From: Agrobacterium vaccinii
GTDB lineage: Bacteria > Pseudomonadota > Alphaproteobacteria > Rhizobiales > Rhizobiaceae
DNA length: 64,000 bases
NCBI RefSeq assembly: GCF_021310995.1
Contig: NZ_CP054150.1
Location: forward strand, 930,001-994,000
Reading direction: 5' to 3'
Position numbers and translations under genes: made by a program. Shown here piece by piece: positions 8,051 through 18,758 of this stretch; within the stretch, counting starts at the first letter, position 1, and the number at the start of each line of letters is the position of its first letter. Under the pieces are notes generated by a model, which saw only the letters and a list, made by a program, of their open reading frames with translations, did not search any database and had not been told where the DNA came from.

Positions 8051-8917
8051 TCAGATGCCCCGATCCATGCCTACGCCATCATGATGATCGCCATGGGCGT
8101 CCTCATCGATGGTGAGCGTGCCGTAACGCTTGTGCCAGATGCGCGCACTGAATGGAAGGAAGACGAGATAGGCGAGAACCGTCACCACCAGAATTTCCCA
8201 CGTAAAGCTCATTAGCAGCGCCACGTAGAGCACGACGATGAGAATGGCGGGCATGACGAGATCGCGGCGGATGCGGCTTTCGGACTTGCCCGACCAGACC
8301 GGCAGACGGCTGATGAGGAAGTAGCCGATCAGGACCGTGTAAGCGGCAGCGAAATACGCGAAGGTCTTGCCGGGCTCGATGCCGAGAAAACCGAGATAGA
8401 CGGGCAGTAGCACCAGCATGGCACCCATGGGGGCGGGCACACCGACGAAGAATTCGTTCTGCCACGGTGCCTTGACCTCACGTTCGATCATGACGTTGAA
8501 GCGCGCGAGGCGCAGACCAGCAGCGATGACGTAGATGAGGGCCGCGATCCAGCCGAGTGAGCGGGCTTGATCAAGAAGGTACGCGTAGACGACGAGAGCC
8601 GGCGCAACACCGAAGTTGACGATATCCGCCAGCGAATCCATCTGCGCGCCGAACTTGGAGGTCGCCTTCATCATGCGGGCAAGACGTCCGTCGACACCAT
8701 CCAGAAACGCCGCCAGCAGAACCATAGCAACAGCCAGTTCGAACCGGCCTTCGAAAGCAAGCCTGACACCGCTGAGGCCAGCACAAATGGCAAGCACGGT
8801 GACGAGATTGGGGATGATGAGCCGCAGCGGGATTTCCCGAAGGCGCGGCCCGCGACCGCTATCCTTGGTCATCTCGGGCTTGTCGTTGGTGCTGGGCGAT
8901 GGTGTCGGCGTGTCCAT
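8051..8917 (-). CDS. pssA: CDP-diacylglycerol--serine O-phosphatidyltransferase
   Basis: A 288-residue integral membrane enzyme that makes phosphatidylserine from CDP-diacylglycerol and serine. The CDP-alcohol phosphotransferase motif (DG-x2-DG-x-AR-x8-G-x3-D-x3-D) is complete in FLDGVDGRLARMM followed by KFGAQMDSLAD, around residues 73-97. Several transmembrane helices follow. A hydrophilic N terminus (about 25 residues) and an acidic/His-rich C-terminal tail flank the core. It lies 23 bases downstream of psd on the same strand, so the two phosphatidylethanolamine steps are cotranscribed. Confidence 0.95.
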   Translation of the reverse strand: MDTPTPSPSTNDKPEMTKDSGRGPRLREIPLRLIIPNLVTVLAICAGLSGVRLAFEGRFELAVAMVLLAAFLDGVDGRLARMMKATSKFGAQMDSLADIVNFGVAPALVVYAYLLDQARSLGWIAALIYVIAAGLRLARFNVMIEREVKAPWQNEFFVGVPAPMGAMLVLLPVYLGFLGIEPGKTFAYFAAAYTVLIGYFLISRLPVWSGKSESRIRRDLVMPAILIVVLYVALLMSFTWEILVVTVLAYLVFLPFSARIWHKRYGTLTIDEDAHGDHHDGVGMDRGI

Positions 8918-8940
8918 AGTGCTCGCTTCCTATCGTCTGA

Positions 8941-9639
8941 TCAGCCGCGACGGCTGATGACCGGACCCTTGGCAGAACCGAATTCCGCCAGAACGGTTTC
9001 ACCGGCAATGGCTGTCTGGCCAACGGAAACGCGTGGCTGGAAGCCTTCCGGCAGGAAGATGTCCAGACGCGAACCGAAGCGGATGAGGCCGAAGCGCTCA
9101 CCGGCATCGACGGGCTCGTTCGGCTTGACCCAGCAGACGATGCGGCGGGCGACCATGCCTGCGATCTGAACGACGCCGACCTTGCCGTGCGCCGTCTCGA
9201 TGACGAGGCCGTTACGCTCATTGTCTTCCGACGCCTTGTCGACTTCGGCATTGAGGAAGAGGCCGGGACGATAGGCGACATTGATGATGCGGCCACGCAC
9301 GGGCGCGCGGTTTACGTGGCAGTTAAAGACGTTCATGAAAACGGAAATGCGGACCATCGGCTCCTTGCCGAGTTCCAGTTCCAGCGGCGGGACCACGGTC
9401 ATCACGGCGGAAACCTTGCCATCGGCAGGGCTGATAACGAGGTCGTCATCCTGCGGCGTGACGCGCTCTGGATCGCGGAAGAAATAGGCGCACCAGGCGG
9501 TCAGCACGAGGCCAACCCAGAACAGCGGTTCGGCTATCCAGCCAAGCACCAGCGATGCGACGAAGAAGGCGGCCACAAAGACATAACCTTCCTTATGGAT
9601 CGGCACGATGGTGTTACGAATGGTGTCGAACAGGCTCAT
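8941..9639 (-). CDS. psd: Phosphatidylserine decarboxylase proenzyme
   Basis: A 232-residue short-form phosphatidylserine decarboxylase that converts phosphatidylserine to phosphatidylethanolamine at the membrane. Two N-terminal hydrophobic segments precede the catalytic core ([19 protein letters not shown]). The self-cleavage site that generates the pyruvoyl group is the Gly-Ser of RFGSRLD near residue 198. The length fits the short proteobacterial/archaeal type without the eukaryotic extension. First gene of the psd-pssA operon. Confidence 0.95.
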   Translation of the reverse strand: MSLFDTIRNTIVPIHKEGYVFVAAFFVASLVLGWIAEPLFWVGLVLTAWCAYFFRDPERVTPQDDDLVISPADGKVSAVMTVVPPLELELGKEPMVRISVFMNVFNCHVNRAPVRGRIINVAYRPGLFLNAEVDKASEDNERNGLVIETAHGKVGVVQIAGMVARRIVCWVKPNEPVDAGERFGLIRFGSRLDIFLPEGFQPRVSVGQTAIAGETVLAEFGSAKGPVISRRG

Positions 9640-9788
9640 TGATCTTTCTTCTCCGAATTGATTACCGCTGCATATATAATGACTTCACGAGGATATACAT
9701 GTTCTAACGCGATAAAACACGCATAGGTGACTACAGGCAAACCGTGTCACGGGCAATGTGTTCTGCTTGCGCACCGGGGTTATACCCG

Positions 9789-11678
9789 TCAATGCGCAGG
9801 CTCGCCGCGATCCACGACACCCAGATCGTCCTTCTCGCGCACTTCACGCAGGCGCTCTTCCGCCTGAATGGCCTCGCGCTGGCGGCTCCACATCGAGGCG
9901 TATAGCCCGCCGGAGGCGATGAGCGATATGTGGGTGCCGCGCTCGGCGATCATGCCATCCTTCAGCACGATGATCTCATCTGCGCCGATGACGGTGGAAA
10001 GGCGGTGGGCGATGACGAGCGTGGTGCGGTTTTTCGACACCACATCCAGTGCGCTCTGGATTTCCTGCTCCGTGTGCGTGTCCAATGCCGACGTTGCCTC
10101 ATCGAGAATGAGGATCGGCGGTGCCTTCAAGATGGTGCGGGCGATGGCGACGCGCTGTTTTTCTCCGCCGGAGAGTTTCAGGCCTCTTTCTCCGACCATG
10201 GTGTCGTAGCCATGCGGCAACTTGCTGATGAAACCGCTGATCTGGGCGGCATTGGCCGCTGCCATCACCTCGGCCTCGGTAGCGTCGGGGCGACCGTAGC
10301 GAATATTGTAGGCGAGCGTATCGTTAAACAGCACTGTGTCCTGCGGAACCATGCCGATGCCCGAGCGCAGGCTTTTCTGGGTGACGTCGCGGATGTCCTG
10401 ACCATCGATGGTAATCGCGCCGCCCTGGATATCGTAGAAACGGTAGAGCAACCGCGACAGGGTGGACTTGCCCGCACCAGATGGGCCGACGATGGCCACG
10501 GTCTTTCCCGCGGGCACATCGAATGAAATACCCTTGAGAATGGGCCGTTCCGCATCATAGGCGAAATGCACATCGCGAAAACAGAGGGCTCCGGTGCCGA
10601 TCTGCAGTTCCTTCGCATCCGGTGCATCCACCACTTCTGCCTGGACTTCGAGCAGATCGAACATCTCTTCGATATCCGTCAGCCCCTGGCGGATTTCGCG
10701 GTAGACGAAGCCGATGAAATTGAGCGGCACGGAAAGCTGCAAAAGCAGCGCATTGATGAAAACGAAATCGCCGATGGTCTGTTCGCCGCGCTGAACGGCC
10801 AGCGCCGACATGACCATCATGATTGCGGAGCCGAGGCCGAAAATGACGCCCTGACCAAAGTTCAGCCAGCCAAGCGATGTCCAGATCGCGGTCGCCGATT
10901 TTTCATAGCGCGCCATGGAGGCATCGAAACGGCTGGCCTCCATCTGTTCGTTGCCGAAGTATTTGACGGTTTCGAAATTCAGCAGCGAATCGATGGCCTT
11001 GGTGTTGGCGTCGGTATCGCTGTCGTTCATGGAGCGGCGAATGCCGATGCGCCAGTTGCTGGCTTTGACCGTGAACCAGATATAGGCCCACACGGTGATG
11101 ACGGTGACGAAGACATACCAGAAGCCATAGGTCAGCCAGAAGATGACGGCGGTCAGCAGGAACTCGATAAAGGTCGGAGCCGTATTGAGAATGGTGAAGC
11201 GCACGATGGTTTCGATGCCCTTCGTGCCGCGCTCTATGACGCGAGACAGGCCGCCAGTCTTGCGCTCCAGATGGAAGCGCAGCGACAGACGGTGCATATG
11301 CACGAAGGTCTTGTAGGCCAGTTGCCGGACGGCGTGCTGGCCGACGCTGGCAAACAGTGCATCCCGTAACTGGTTGAAGCCGATCTGGATCAGCCGTGTC
11401 AGATTATAGGCAACCACCAGCACCACGGCACCCAGCAGAAATGCCGGGACGAGCCCGGCAAGATCGAGCTTACCGTTCAGCGCATCTGTTGCCCATTTGA
11501 AGAAATAGGGAACCGAAATCAGCACCAGCTTGGCGACCAACAGAAAGAACGTTGCCCAGACCACGCGCATTTTCAGGTCCGGCCTACCTTGCGGCCACAT
11601 ATAGGGCCAAAGGTTCACGATGGTCTGGAGCGGATTGCTGGCATCCGCTGCGATCGTCTTCTTATTCGGGTCGGTCAT
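9789..11678 (-). CDS. ABC exporter, fused permease and ATPase (Atm1/HMT1-like)
   Basis: A 629-residue half-transporter: an N-terminal six-helix membrane domain (about 45-340), then a nucleotide-binding domain with Walker [10 protein letters not shown], signature LSGGEKQR and Walker B ILILDEATSALD. Motifs such as RGTKGIETIVRFTILN and NSLLNFETVKYFGNE are typical of Atm1/ABCB7-type exporters, which move glutathione-linked sulfur or metal conjugates. The substrate is inferred. ATG at 11678 has GGAG 6-7 bases upstream. The gene stands apart from the LysM gene, with a hairpin between them. Confidence 0.9.
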   Translation of the reverse strand: MTDPNKKTIAADASNPLQTIVNLWPYMWPQGRPDLKMRVVWATFFLLVAKLVLISVPYFFKWATDALNGKLDLAGLVPAFLLGAVVLVVAYNLTRLIQIGFNQLRDALFASVGQHAVRQLAYKTFVHMHRLSLRFHLERKTGGLSRVIERGTKGIETIVRFTILNTAPTFIEFLLTAVIFWLTYGFWYVFVTVITVWAYIWFTVKASNWRIGIRRSMNDSDTDANTKAIDSLLNFETVKYFGNEQMEASRFDASMARYEKSATAIWTSLGWLNFGQGVIFGLGSAIMMVMSALAVQRGEQTIGDFVFINALLLQLSVPLNFIGFVYREIRQGLTDIEEMFDLLEVQAEVVDAPDAKELQIGTGALCFRDVHFAYDAERPILKGISFDVPAGKTVAIVGPSGAGKSTLSRLLYRFYDIQGGAITIDGQDIRDVTQKSLRSGIGMVPQDTVLFNDTLAYNIRYGRPDATEAEVMAAANAAQISGFISKLPHGYDTMVGERGLKLSGGEKQRVAIARTILKAPPILILDEATSALDTHTEQEIQSALDVVSKNRTTLVIAHRLSTVIGADEIIVLKDGMIAERGTHISLIASGGLYASMWSRQREAIQAEERLREVREKDDLGVVDRGEPAH

Positions 11679-11711
11679 GCTCTGCTCCGGCGTCTGCCGG
11701 GGTGCAGACAG

Positions 11712-11744
11712 CAAGACGGCGGCCCTGAGCGAGCCGCCGTCTTG
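11712..11744 (-). terminator. 12-bp perfect hairpin between the LysM and ABC genes
   Basis: Perfect 12-base inverted repeat (11712-11723 with 11733-11744, 9-base loop), located 49 bases past the LysM gene stop and 34 bases before the ABC gene start. No good T-run follows on the minus strand, so it may be an attenuator or RNA-processing stem rather than a classical terminator. Confidence 0.5.
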
Positions 11745-11793
11745 ACGTTAATTAATATTTGCACATCACTTTTGCAATGCCGCAAGACGCTGC

Positions 11794-13872
11794 TTACTTG
11801 CCCGTCATCCGCTTGCGGTGCAGTTCTTCCGCATTCGGCAGGGCGTTTTCGGGAACACCAAAAATCTGGCCGGGTTCGATCAGATCCGGGTTTTTGATCT
11901 GGTCCTGATTGGCAAGATAGATCGTGGTGTAACGCACGCCCTGGCCGTAGACGCGGCGCGAAATCTGCCACAGCGTATCGCCCCGACGAATGATGACGGC
12001 GCTGTCGCTATGGGCGAGGGGTGCCTGTTCGAAGGTTCTGGGACCGCTCTGAGCAAGTGCAGGTGTCTGAGCCTGCGCGGAAGTCGGTTCCGCCGTGACG
12101 GGGGCTTCCGCATTCAGTTCCGCGAAACGATCCGTCAGCCCGGCAATCTGCTTGCCGATGGCTGCGACATCGTTCGGTAAACCATCGATGACGGCATACA
12201 GCGCGCGGGCCTTGGCAGTGATGTCAGCGACGAAGGCGGTAAAGGCCGGATCGGCAGTCGCCGCCGTGCGGAACTCCGAAAGGGAGCGCAACGCAATCGA
12301 CGTGGCGGATTTCGCAGCGGCGACCTCTTCCAGAGCAGGCGTCTTGCCGTCCTTGTAAAGACCGGAAAGGATGGCGAATGCCTTGGTGACATCGTCGCGC
12401 AGGGCTTCGAATGCCGTGCGGTCGCTGACCACGCCCGGATCCTGTTGAGGAGCGGCTGTGGTGTTGGGTGTCGCGGGCTGTGCGGGTGCCTGCTGCATGG
12501 CCACGGTCGCCTGATCCGTTGCGGGGCGCGCGAAGGGCACCCGGACGCGGACGGTGACGTTGCCAGCCGCATCAAGTGCTTCCGCCGTGACGATGTGGTT
12601 GCCGACGGAAAGATCGACATCACCTTCGATGACGAAACTGCCCGAAGCTTCCGCCTTGGCACTGCCGATCTGCTTGTCATCCACCAGCACGCGGACTGTC
12701 GTGTTTGCAGGTGCAGAACCGGCAACGAAAATCTTCGTGCCCTCGAACTCGACGGCCACCACGCGAATGGACGGCGTTTCCGTGGAGCTTGCTGCTGGCG
12801 CTTGACCTGGGGTCGCGGCAGGGGCTGTCGGTGCTGAACCGTTCTGCGCAGGTGCAGCGTTGCCTGGCTGCGACTGGGCGGCGGCGGTTTCGTTATTCGT
12901 CGTCGCTGGTGCTTGCAGGGCAGGCGACGCGGCGTCCGGCATGGTCATGACGCGGCTTGCCTTGCCCGGCGTGGTGACCATGGCAAGAAGTTCGCCGTTC
13001 TTTTGTGCTGGCACGGAAACCGTTGCGGTTTCCTGAGATTGTGCTGCCTTGCCATCCTTACCGGTAGCGCGCAGCACGATTTCGTGGTCGCCGGGTGGCA
13101 GAGGGTTGTCGAGAACGGCCGCAAAATCGCCGCTGCCTTCAACCGTCGTCCGTGCAATGACCTGACCGTTGTTGATGATATCGAGCTTCGAGCCCGGTGT
13201 TGCCTTGCCAGCGATGACCGCAGAGCCATCCGGCTCAACGCGGAGCACATCGAAGGTCGGAAGCTGTGCCGCATCGGCAGGTGCGGTAGCAGGGGCAGCA
13301 GGTGTCGGTGTTGCAGGCGCGACTGGTACCGGTGCGCCATCATCCGTGCCGGCAAACACGCCGGGCAGGCGGCGAACCTGTGCAGCTGCTTCCCGCGCAT
13401 CCGCAGGCAGACCGCGTAGGAAGGCGATCGTTCTTTCCGCTGCCGTGCGTGCCGTGGTGATCAGGCGCGAGTTGTTCTCGTCCAGCGCTTCTGGAATATC
13501 GACATTGTCCAGTTCCTTCAGCGAATCCTCGACCTTCTTGCGCGCGGCTGCGAAGTCTTCGTTGGACGGCACGTTGTTGTCGGCGAAGCGGCCCGTCATG
13601 TCCTTGATGGACTGGGTTGCCGATTCAGCCAGACGTCCAACCTTCTCGGCAATATTGGTCGTCTCTTTTGCGGCGTCGGACAGGAGGTCACCTGCTTTGT
13701 CGCTACCCATTTCCAGGCTGTTCTTGACGTCGTTGCCAGCCTGATTGATGGCATCACCAATCGGCTTGTCGTCTGTGGACATGCGTGGAAGAACGAAGAA
13801 GACCATGAGAAGCGTCGCGACGCCAAGCACGATAAGCGCCAGCAGTCCGGCCCTTTTATTGTTCATCATCAA
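11794..13872 (-). CDS. LysM-domain envelope protein with Ig-like repeats
   Basis: A 692-residue protein. An N-terminal membrane anchor (AGLLALIVLGVATLLMVFFVL) is followed by a helical region. Two Ig-like beta domains come next, around residues 205-290 and 370-455, each with GxxxxPGS/APANT-type turns and linked by Ala/Pro/Gln-rich linkers. A second helical region precedes a C-terminal LysM (RRGDTLWQISRRVYG...NPDLIEPGQIF). LysM binds peptidoglycan, so the protein probably spans from the inner membrane to the wall. GGAG precedes a run of three ATG-like codons, so the exact start is uncertain by a few residues. Confidence 0.85.
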   Translation of the reverse strand: MMMNNKRAGLLALIVLGVATLLMVFFVLPRMSTDDKPIGDAINQAGNDVKNSLEMGSDKAGDLLSDAAKETTNIAEKVGRLAESATQSIKDMTGRFADNNVPSNEDFAAARKKVEDSLKELDNVDIPEALDENNSRLITTARTAAERTIAFLRGLPADAREAAAQVRRLPGVFAGTDDGAPVPVAPATPTPAAPATAPADAAQLPTFDVLRVEPDGSAVIAGKATPGSKLDIINNGQVIARTTVEGSGDFAAVLDNPLPPGDHEIVLRATGKDGKAAQSQETATVSVPAQKNGELLAMVTTPGKASRVMTMPDAASPALQAPATTNNETAAAQSQPGNAAPAQNGSAPTAPAATPGQAPAASSTETPSIRVVAVEFEGTKIFVAGSAPANTTVRVLVDDKQIGSAKAEASGSFVIEGDVDLSVGNHIVTAEALDAAGNVTVRVRVPFARPATDQATVAMQQAPAQPATPNTTAAPQQDPGVVSDRTAFEALRDDVTKAFAILSGLYKDGKTPALEEVAAAKSATSIALRSLSEFRTAATADPAFTAFVADITAKARALYAVIDGLPNDVAAIGKQIAGLTDRFAELNAEAPVTAEPTSAQAQTPALAQSGPRTFEQAPLAHSDSAVIIRRGDTLWQISRRVYGQGVRYTTIYLANQDQIKNPDLIEPGQIFGVPENALPNAEELHRKRMTGK

Positions 13873-14020
13873 TCTCCGGGTAACTTTCCTGTCTTCAAGT
13901 TGCGATAGCTAGCGTCTAAGTTACGCTCATACAAGCGGGAGGCCCGCAAAAGCAGCGTTTCCAGCCTGTCATCCCCCAAATTTTCTTGACGGATCGGCTG
14001 CCCCGATGTTCCTTCAGCCC

Positions 14021-14641
14021 ATGAGTGAAGAAAATACATCGATTCGATCCATCTGCGTTTACTGCGGTTCCCAGCCCGGACGTGATCCGGCCTATATGGA
14101 AGCGGGCCGCGCACTCGGCAAATCCATCGCTGAAAACGGCCTGCGCCTTATTTATGGCGGTGGTACCAAGGGCATCATGGGTGCCGTGGCAAGCGGCGTT
14201 CTGGCCAGTGGCGGCGAAGTTACGGGCATCATACCGGAATTTCTAGTGGATATGGAGGCCACACGCCATTCTCTCGGACAATTGAACGAATTGATCATCA
14301 CCAAGGACATGCATGAGCGCAAGCACATGATGTTCGAGCGATCGGATGCGTTCGTGACCCTGCCCGGTGGCATCGGCACGTTGGAAGAGATCGTCGAGAT
14401 CATGACCTGGGCGCAGCTTGGCCGCCATGCCAAGCCGATGGTCTTCGCCAACATCAACGGTTTCTGGGACCCGATGCTGGAACTGATACGCCATATGCGC
14501 GATCAGGGCTTCATCCACCGCGCGCATCTGCTGAACCCGCTGGTGATCGACCAGATCGAGAATGTCGTTTCCGCCATCATCGAACGCGCCGCAGCCCAGC
14601 AGAACCCCGAGGGCGATCCGTCCGTCATCTCCCAGCTCTAA
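14021..14641 (+). CDS. LOG-family protein (cytokinin riboside monophosphate phosphoribohydrolase type)
   Basis: A 206-residue Rossmann-fold protein of the LOG/TIGR00730 family. It has the GGGTKGIMG nucleotide loop and the catalytic motif PGGIGTLEE near residues 110-118. Family members remove ribose 5-phosphate from cytokinin nucleotides or other nucleoside monophosphates. A plant-associated host would make the cytokinin role plausible, but many bacteria have the gene for unclear reasons. ATG 14021 fits homologues. It converges on rarD, with only 3 bases between the stops. Confidence 0.88.
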   Translation: MSEENTSIRSICVYCGSQPGRDPAYMEAGRALGKSIAENGLRLIYGGGTKGIMGAVASGVLASGGEVTGIIPEFLVDMEATRHSLGQLNELIITKDMHERKHMMFERSDAFVTLPGGIGTLEEIVEIMTWAQLGRHAKPMVFANINGFWDPMLELIRHMRDQGFIHRAHLLNPLVIDQIENVVSAIIERAAAQQNPEGDPSVISQL

Positions 14642-14644
14642 AGC

Positions 14645-15559
14645 TTATTTCGCTTTTCGGCTGCTGATCAGTCCAGGCACGGTGTAGATCAACAGCGCCG
14701 CCCAGATCATGATGAAGGCCACGAGGCGCACCGTGTCGAACGGTTCTTTGAAGATGAAGACAGCGATGATGAAGATCATCGATGGCGCGATATATTGCAT
14801 AATGCCAATGGTTGACAGCTTCAGCAGCTTTGCGCCATTGCCGTAGAGAATAAGCGGTGTAGCGGTTACGATACCGCTGGCGATCAGCAGCCAGGTATCT
14901 GTGGGCGTTCCCGCCATGAAATGCGCCTGACCCGTGCTCATGAGATAGACGATGAAGGCAAGCGCCGGCGGCGTCAGCAGCAGCACTTCCAGCAGAAAAC
15001 CCTGCGTCGGGCCGATGGGCAACGTCTTGCGAAAGAAGGCGTAAAAGCCCCAGGATACCGTCAAGGCGACGGAAACCCATGGCAGGCTGCCCGCGTGCCA
15101 CGTCAGCAGGGCGACGGCCAGCGCGGAGAGGGCGATGGCCGATATCTGGAAACGGCTGAGGTTTTCCTTCAACAGCACGGCACCCAGAAAAATGCTGAAC
15201 AGCGGATTGATGAAGTAACCAAGCGCGGCATCCAGCGCACGACCGCTGCCGATGGCCCAGATATAGACGCCCCAGTTGATGCTGATAATGGTTGCCGTCA
15301 GGCACGCCATGGCCAGCATGCGCGGCGTTGTCAGTGCTTTTCTGATTTCGGCGGTGCGCCCGAGAAGGATGAGCACGGCCGCGGCGATGGGTACTGACCA
15401 GATGACACGGTGCGCGATGACCTCGAACGGCGACACATGCGCGACGGCCTTCATGTAAAACGGTAGGAAACCCCACAGGATGTAGGAGGTAAAAGCGTAG
15501 GCAAAGCCACGCACGCCATCGCCGGGTTGCGAGGTCTCTGTTGTCTGGTTCACGGCCAT
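14645..15559 (-). CDS. rarD: RarD-type EamA transporter
   Basis: A 304-residue protein with about ten transmembrane helices and two EamA repeats. It matches the RarD subfamily (ILWGFLPFYMKAV near the N terminus, VIWSVP, INWGVYIWAI, YFINPLFSIFLG, IMQYIAPSMIF). RarD was named for a chloramphenicol phenotype in E. coli, and its substrate is unknown. ATG at 15559 has a nearby GGAG-like site; an upstream ATG at 15577 is less likely. Confidence 0.88.
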   Translation of the reverse strand: MAVNQTTETSQPGDGVRGFAYAFTSYILWGFLPFYMKAVAHVSPFEVIAHRVIWSVPIAAAVLILLGRTAEIRKALTTPRMLAMACLTATIISINWGVYIWAIGSGRALDAALGYFINPLFSIFLGAVLLKENLSRFQISAIALSALAVALLTWHAGSLPWVSVALTVSWGFYAFFRKTLPIGPTQGFLLEVLLLTPPALAFIVYLMSTGQAHFMAGTPTDTWLLIASGIVTATPLILYGNGAKLLKLSTIGIMQYIAPSMIFIIAVFIFKEPFDTVRLVAFIMIWAALLIYTVPGLISSRKAK

Positions 15560-15728
15560 TGGAGCTACCAATCTCATCGGATAGCACCGGCCTATTCCTG
15601 TCCGGCGTTATATACCAATTCATTTGCGTGAAGCATGCGGTGAGAAAAGCTTCATTTGTTCAAAAAACGAATGTGTCGCCTGAATCGGAATATCAGGCGG
15701 CACAAACAGGTATCTGTAATGATTGGCT

Positions 15729-17151
<1,423 letters not shown>

Positions 17152-17155
<4 letters not shown>

Positions 17156-17619
17156 GGGTTCACATTATCTTCCGGCGGCCAGACGTAGGTGTCGTGATCA
17201 GGGTGTTGGTAGGAGACCATGGAGCTCTCATCCAGACTTTGCTCCGCAGTTGGCTTGTCGAACAGCGCCTTGATCCACGGCATCTGCATATGCGTGTTCA
17301 CCTGAACCTGCGGCTCGATCTCCTGCGGGTGATCGAAGGCGCCGATGGCGATCTCCACGCCGCCGGGATGATGATAGGTCAACGGCGTACCGCATTTGTT
17401 GCAAAAGCCACGATGGATTTTGGCAGATGAGCGGAAGAGGCTGGGCTGCCCGCGCGTCCACGTCAGATGCGCCTGATCCGCTGTCACCAGCGCGCCGAAG
17501 AAATTGCCGAAATGTTTCTGGCACATGCGGCAATGGCAGATGGATGGGCGACCAAGCTTGCCCGCATGAAACCGCACCGCGCCGCACTGGCATCCGCCGG
17601 AATAACCCGCATCACTCAT
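17152..17619 (-). CDS. GFA/CENP-V family zinc protein, copy 2
   Basis: A 155-residue paralogue of its neighbours with the same ligand pattern (GGCQCGAVRF, CHCRMCQK, FCNKCGTPL). The N-terminal half is close to copies 1 and 3, whereas the C-terminal half differs except for a shared QHPDHD/WPPE-like tail, which points to old tandem duplication. It is coupled to copy 1 by a 4-base overlap and follows copy 3 after 17 bases. Confidence 0.87.
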
Positions 17620-17636
17620 CTGTCCTTCTCCTTAGG

Positions 17637-18092
17637 TCATGCATCGGTATCGTGATCAGGATGCTGATAAGACACGAGGTTGGCCAGATAGTCCACGGAT
17701 GTCAGGTCATCTTCCGTCGGCACGGCGGGCAGGGTGTGAAGGCGATCCACAAACGCGACTTTCTTTTCGACCCCCCACTGGATCGACGGCGGAAATGCCG
17801 AGGGATCATCAAACGCCCCGGCGGCAACCGCCATACCGTCAGGCGCCTCATAGGTCAGCGGCGTGCCACAATCGCCACAAAAACCACGGCTCACCACATC
17901 GGAAGACCGAAACCGCTTCGGCTCGCCTCGCGTCCACGCGAAGTTCTTGCCACGCACGGACACCAGCGGCGCATAATAGGCTCCGAACGCCTTCTGGCAC
18001 ATGCGGCAATGGCAGATGGAACTGTCCGTCAGGTCACCGTCGACTCGAAAACGGATGGCACCGCATTGGCACCCGCCGGTGTGAGTTGTCAT
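17637..18092 (-). CDS. GFA/CENP-V family zinc protein, copy 3
   Basis: A 151-residue GFA paralogue (GGCQCGAIRFRV, CHCRMCQKAFG, FCGDCGTPL) ending in YQHPDHDTDA. It is the promoter-proximal GFA gene and overlaps the upstream DUF559 gene by 4 bases (ATGA). With copies 1 and 2 and pip it forms one tight transcriptional unit. Confidence 0.87.
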   Translation of the reverse strand: MTTHTGGCQCGAIRFRVDGDLTDSSICHCRMCQKAFGAYYAPLVSVRGKNFAWTRGEPKRFRSSDVVSRGFCGDCGTPLTYEAPDGMAVAAGAFDDPSAFPPSIQWGVEKKVAFVDRLHTLPAVPTEDDLTSVDYLANLVSYQHPDHDTDA

Positions 18093-18457
18093 GGCCGATG
18101 CTCCCCAATTGTTCTGATGATGTGGAGGCAGACGTTATCGATATCGCGCAGGATGTCATCGTTCCAGAAACGGATGACGGTCCAGCCGTCTTTTTGAAGC
18201 CGAGCGGTTCTTTCATCGTCATACATAATGGCCGCGTTCTGTGTATGTTGAGAGCCGTCTATCTCGATAATGAGGCGATGATCTGAGCAAGCGAAATCAA
18301 CGATATACCCGGCAACTGGCATTTGCCGCCGGAAACTTATCCCTTCCAAACGATGGGCGCGAATAGCATTCCAGAGTTTTAGCTCCGCGTCGGTCATCGT
18401 TTTTCGCATTTGCCGCGCGTAAGCGCGATGCTGCGGTTTCACGTCTGCGTGGGGCAT
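18089..18457 (-). CDS. DUF559 endonuclease-like protein
   Basis: A 122-residue protein of the DUF559/Vsr-like restriction-endonuclease fold: MRKTMTDAELKLW...LRAHRLEG-type N-terminal motif, FRRQMPVAGYIVDFAC, LIIEIDGSQH, and VIRFWNDDIL. The acidic residues in VDF, IEIDG and the Glu of the first helix are candidate metal ligands. The function is untested in this family. The open frame reaches back to a TTG at 18604 inside a palindromic repeat; ATG 18457 removes that artefact. First gene of the GFA-pip operon. Confidence 0.82.
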   Translation of the reverse strand: MPHADVKPQHRAYARQMRKTMTDAELKLWNAIRAHRLEGISFRRQMPVAGYIVDFACSDHRLIIEIDGSQHTQNAAIMYDDERTARLQKDGWTVIRFWNDDILRDIDNVCLHIIRTIGEHRP

Positions 18458-18566
18458 GATTAGCTCTTCGTCTGGTTTCGACCAGAGATTGGTCGAACGA
18501 GCCCGAAATCGCAAGTCGATTGTAGCCGTGGTTGCGTCAGCTTCATCGTTGGGTTGGAGTTTGTGA

Positions 18567-18728
18567 CTCACCCCCCTCTGTCCTGCCGGACATCTCCCCC
18601 ACAAGGAGGGAGATTGGCTGGGCGCTCGGACATCGCTTTTACCTCGGCGTAGGAGATGGTCGAAAGCTAAAGGCGAGTCGATCTCCCCACCTGTGGGGGA
18701 GATGTCCAGCAGGACAGAGGGGGGTGAG
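18567..18728. repeat. Palindromic intergenic repeat, family A copy 1
   Basis: A 162-bp element whose 37-base ends (18567-18603 and 18692-18728) are inverted repeats with one mismatch, each starting CTCACCCCCCTCTG. It resembles the RIME/palindromic elements known in rhizobia (family recall, not verified). A second copy lies at 63244-63444. It occupies most of the 301-bp gap between the DUF559 gene and cysS; I see nothing else there. Confidence 0.88.
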
Positions 18729-18758
18729 CGGCAACCTCTGAACTATCGTGGGAACTGC

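Noticed and set aside
13869..14114. 81-codon minus-strand frame between the LysM and LOG genes
   Set aside because: It overlaps the start of the LOG gene, has no clear ribosome site and no recognisable sequence; the space is better explained as a divergent promoter region.
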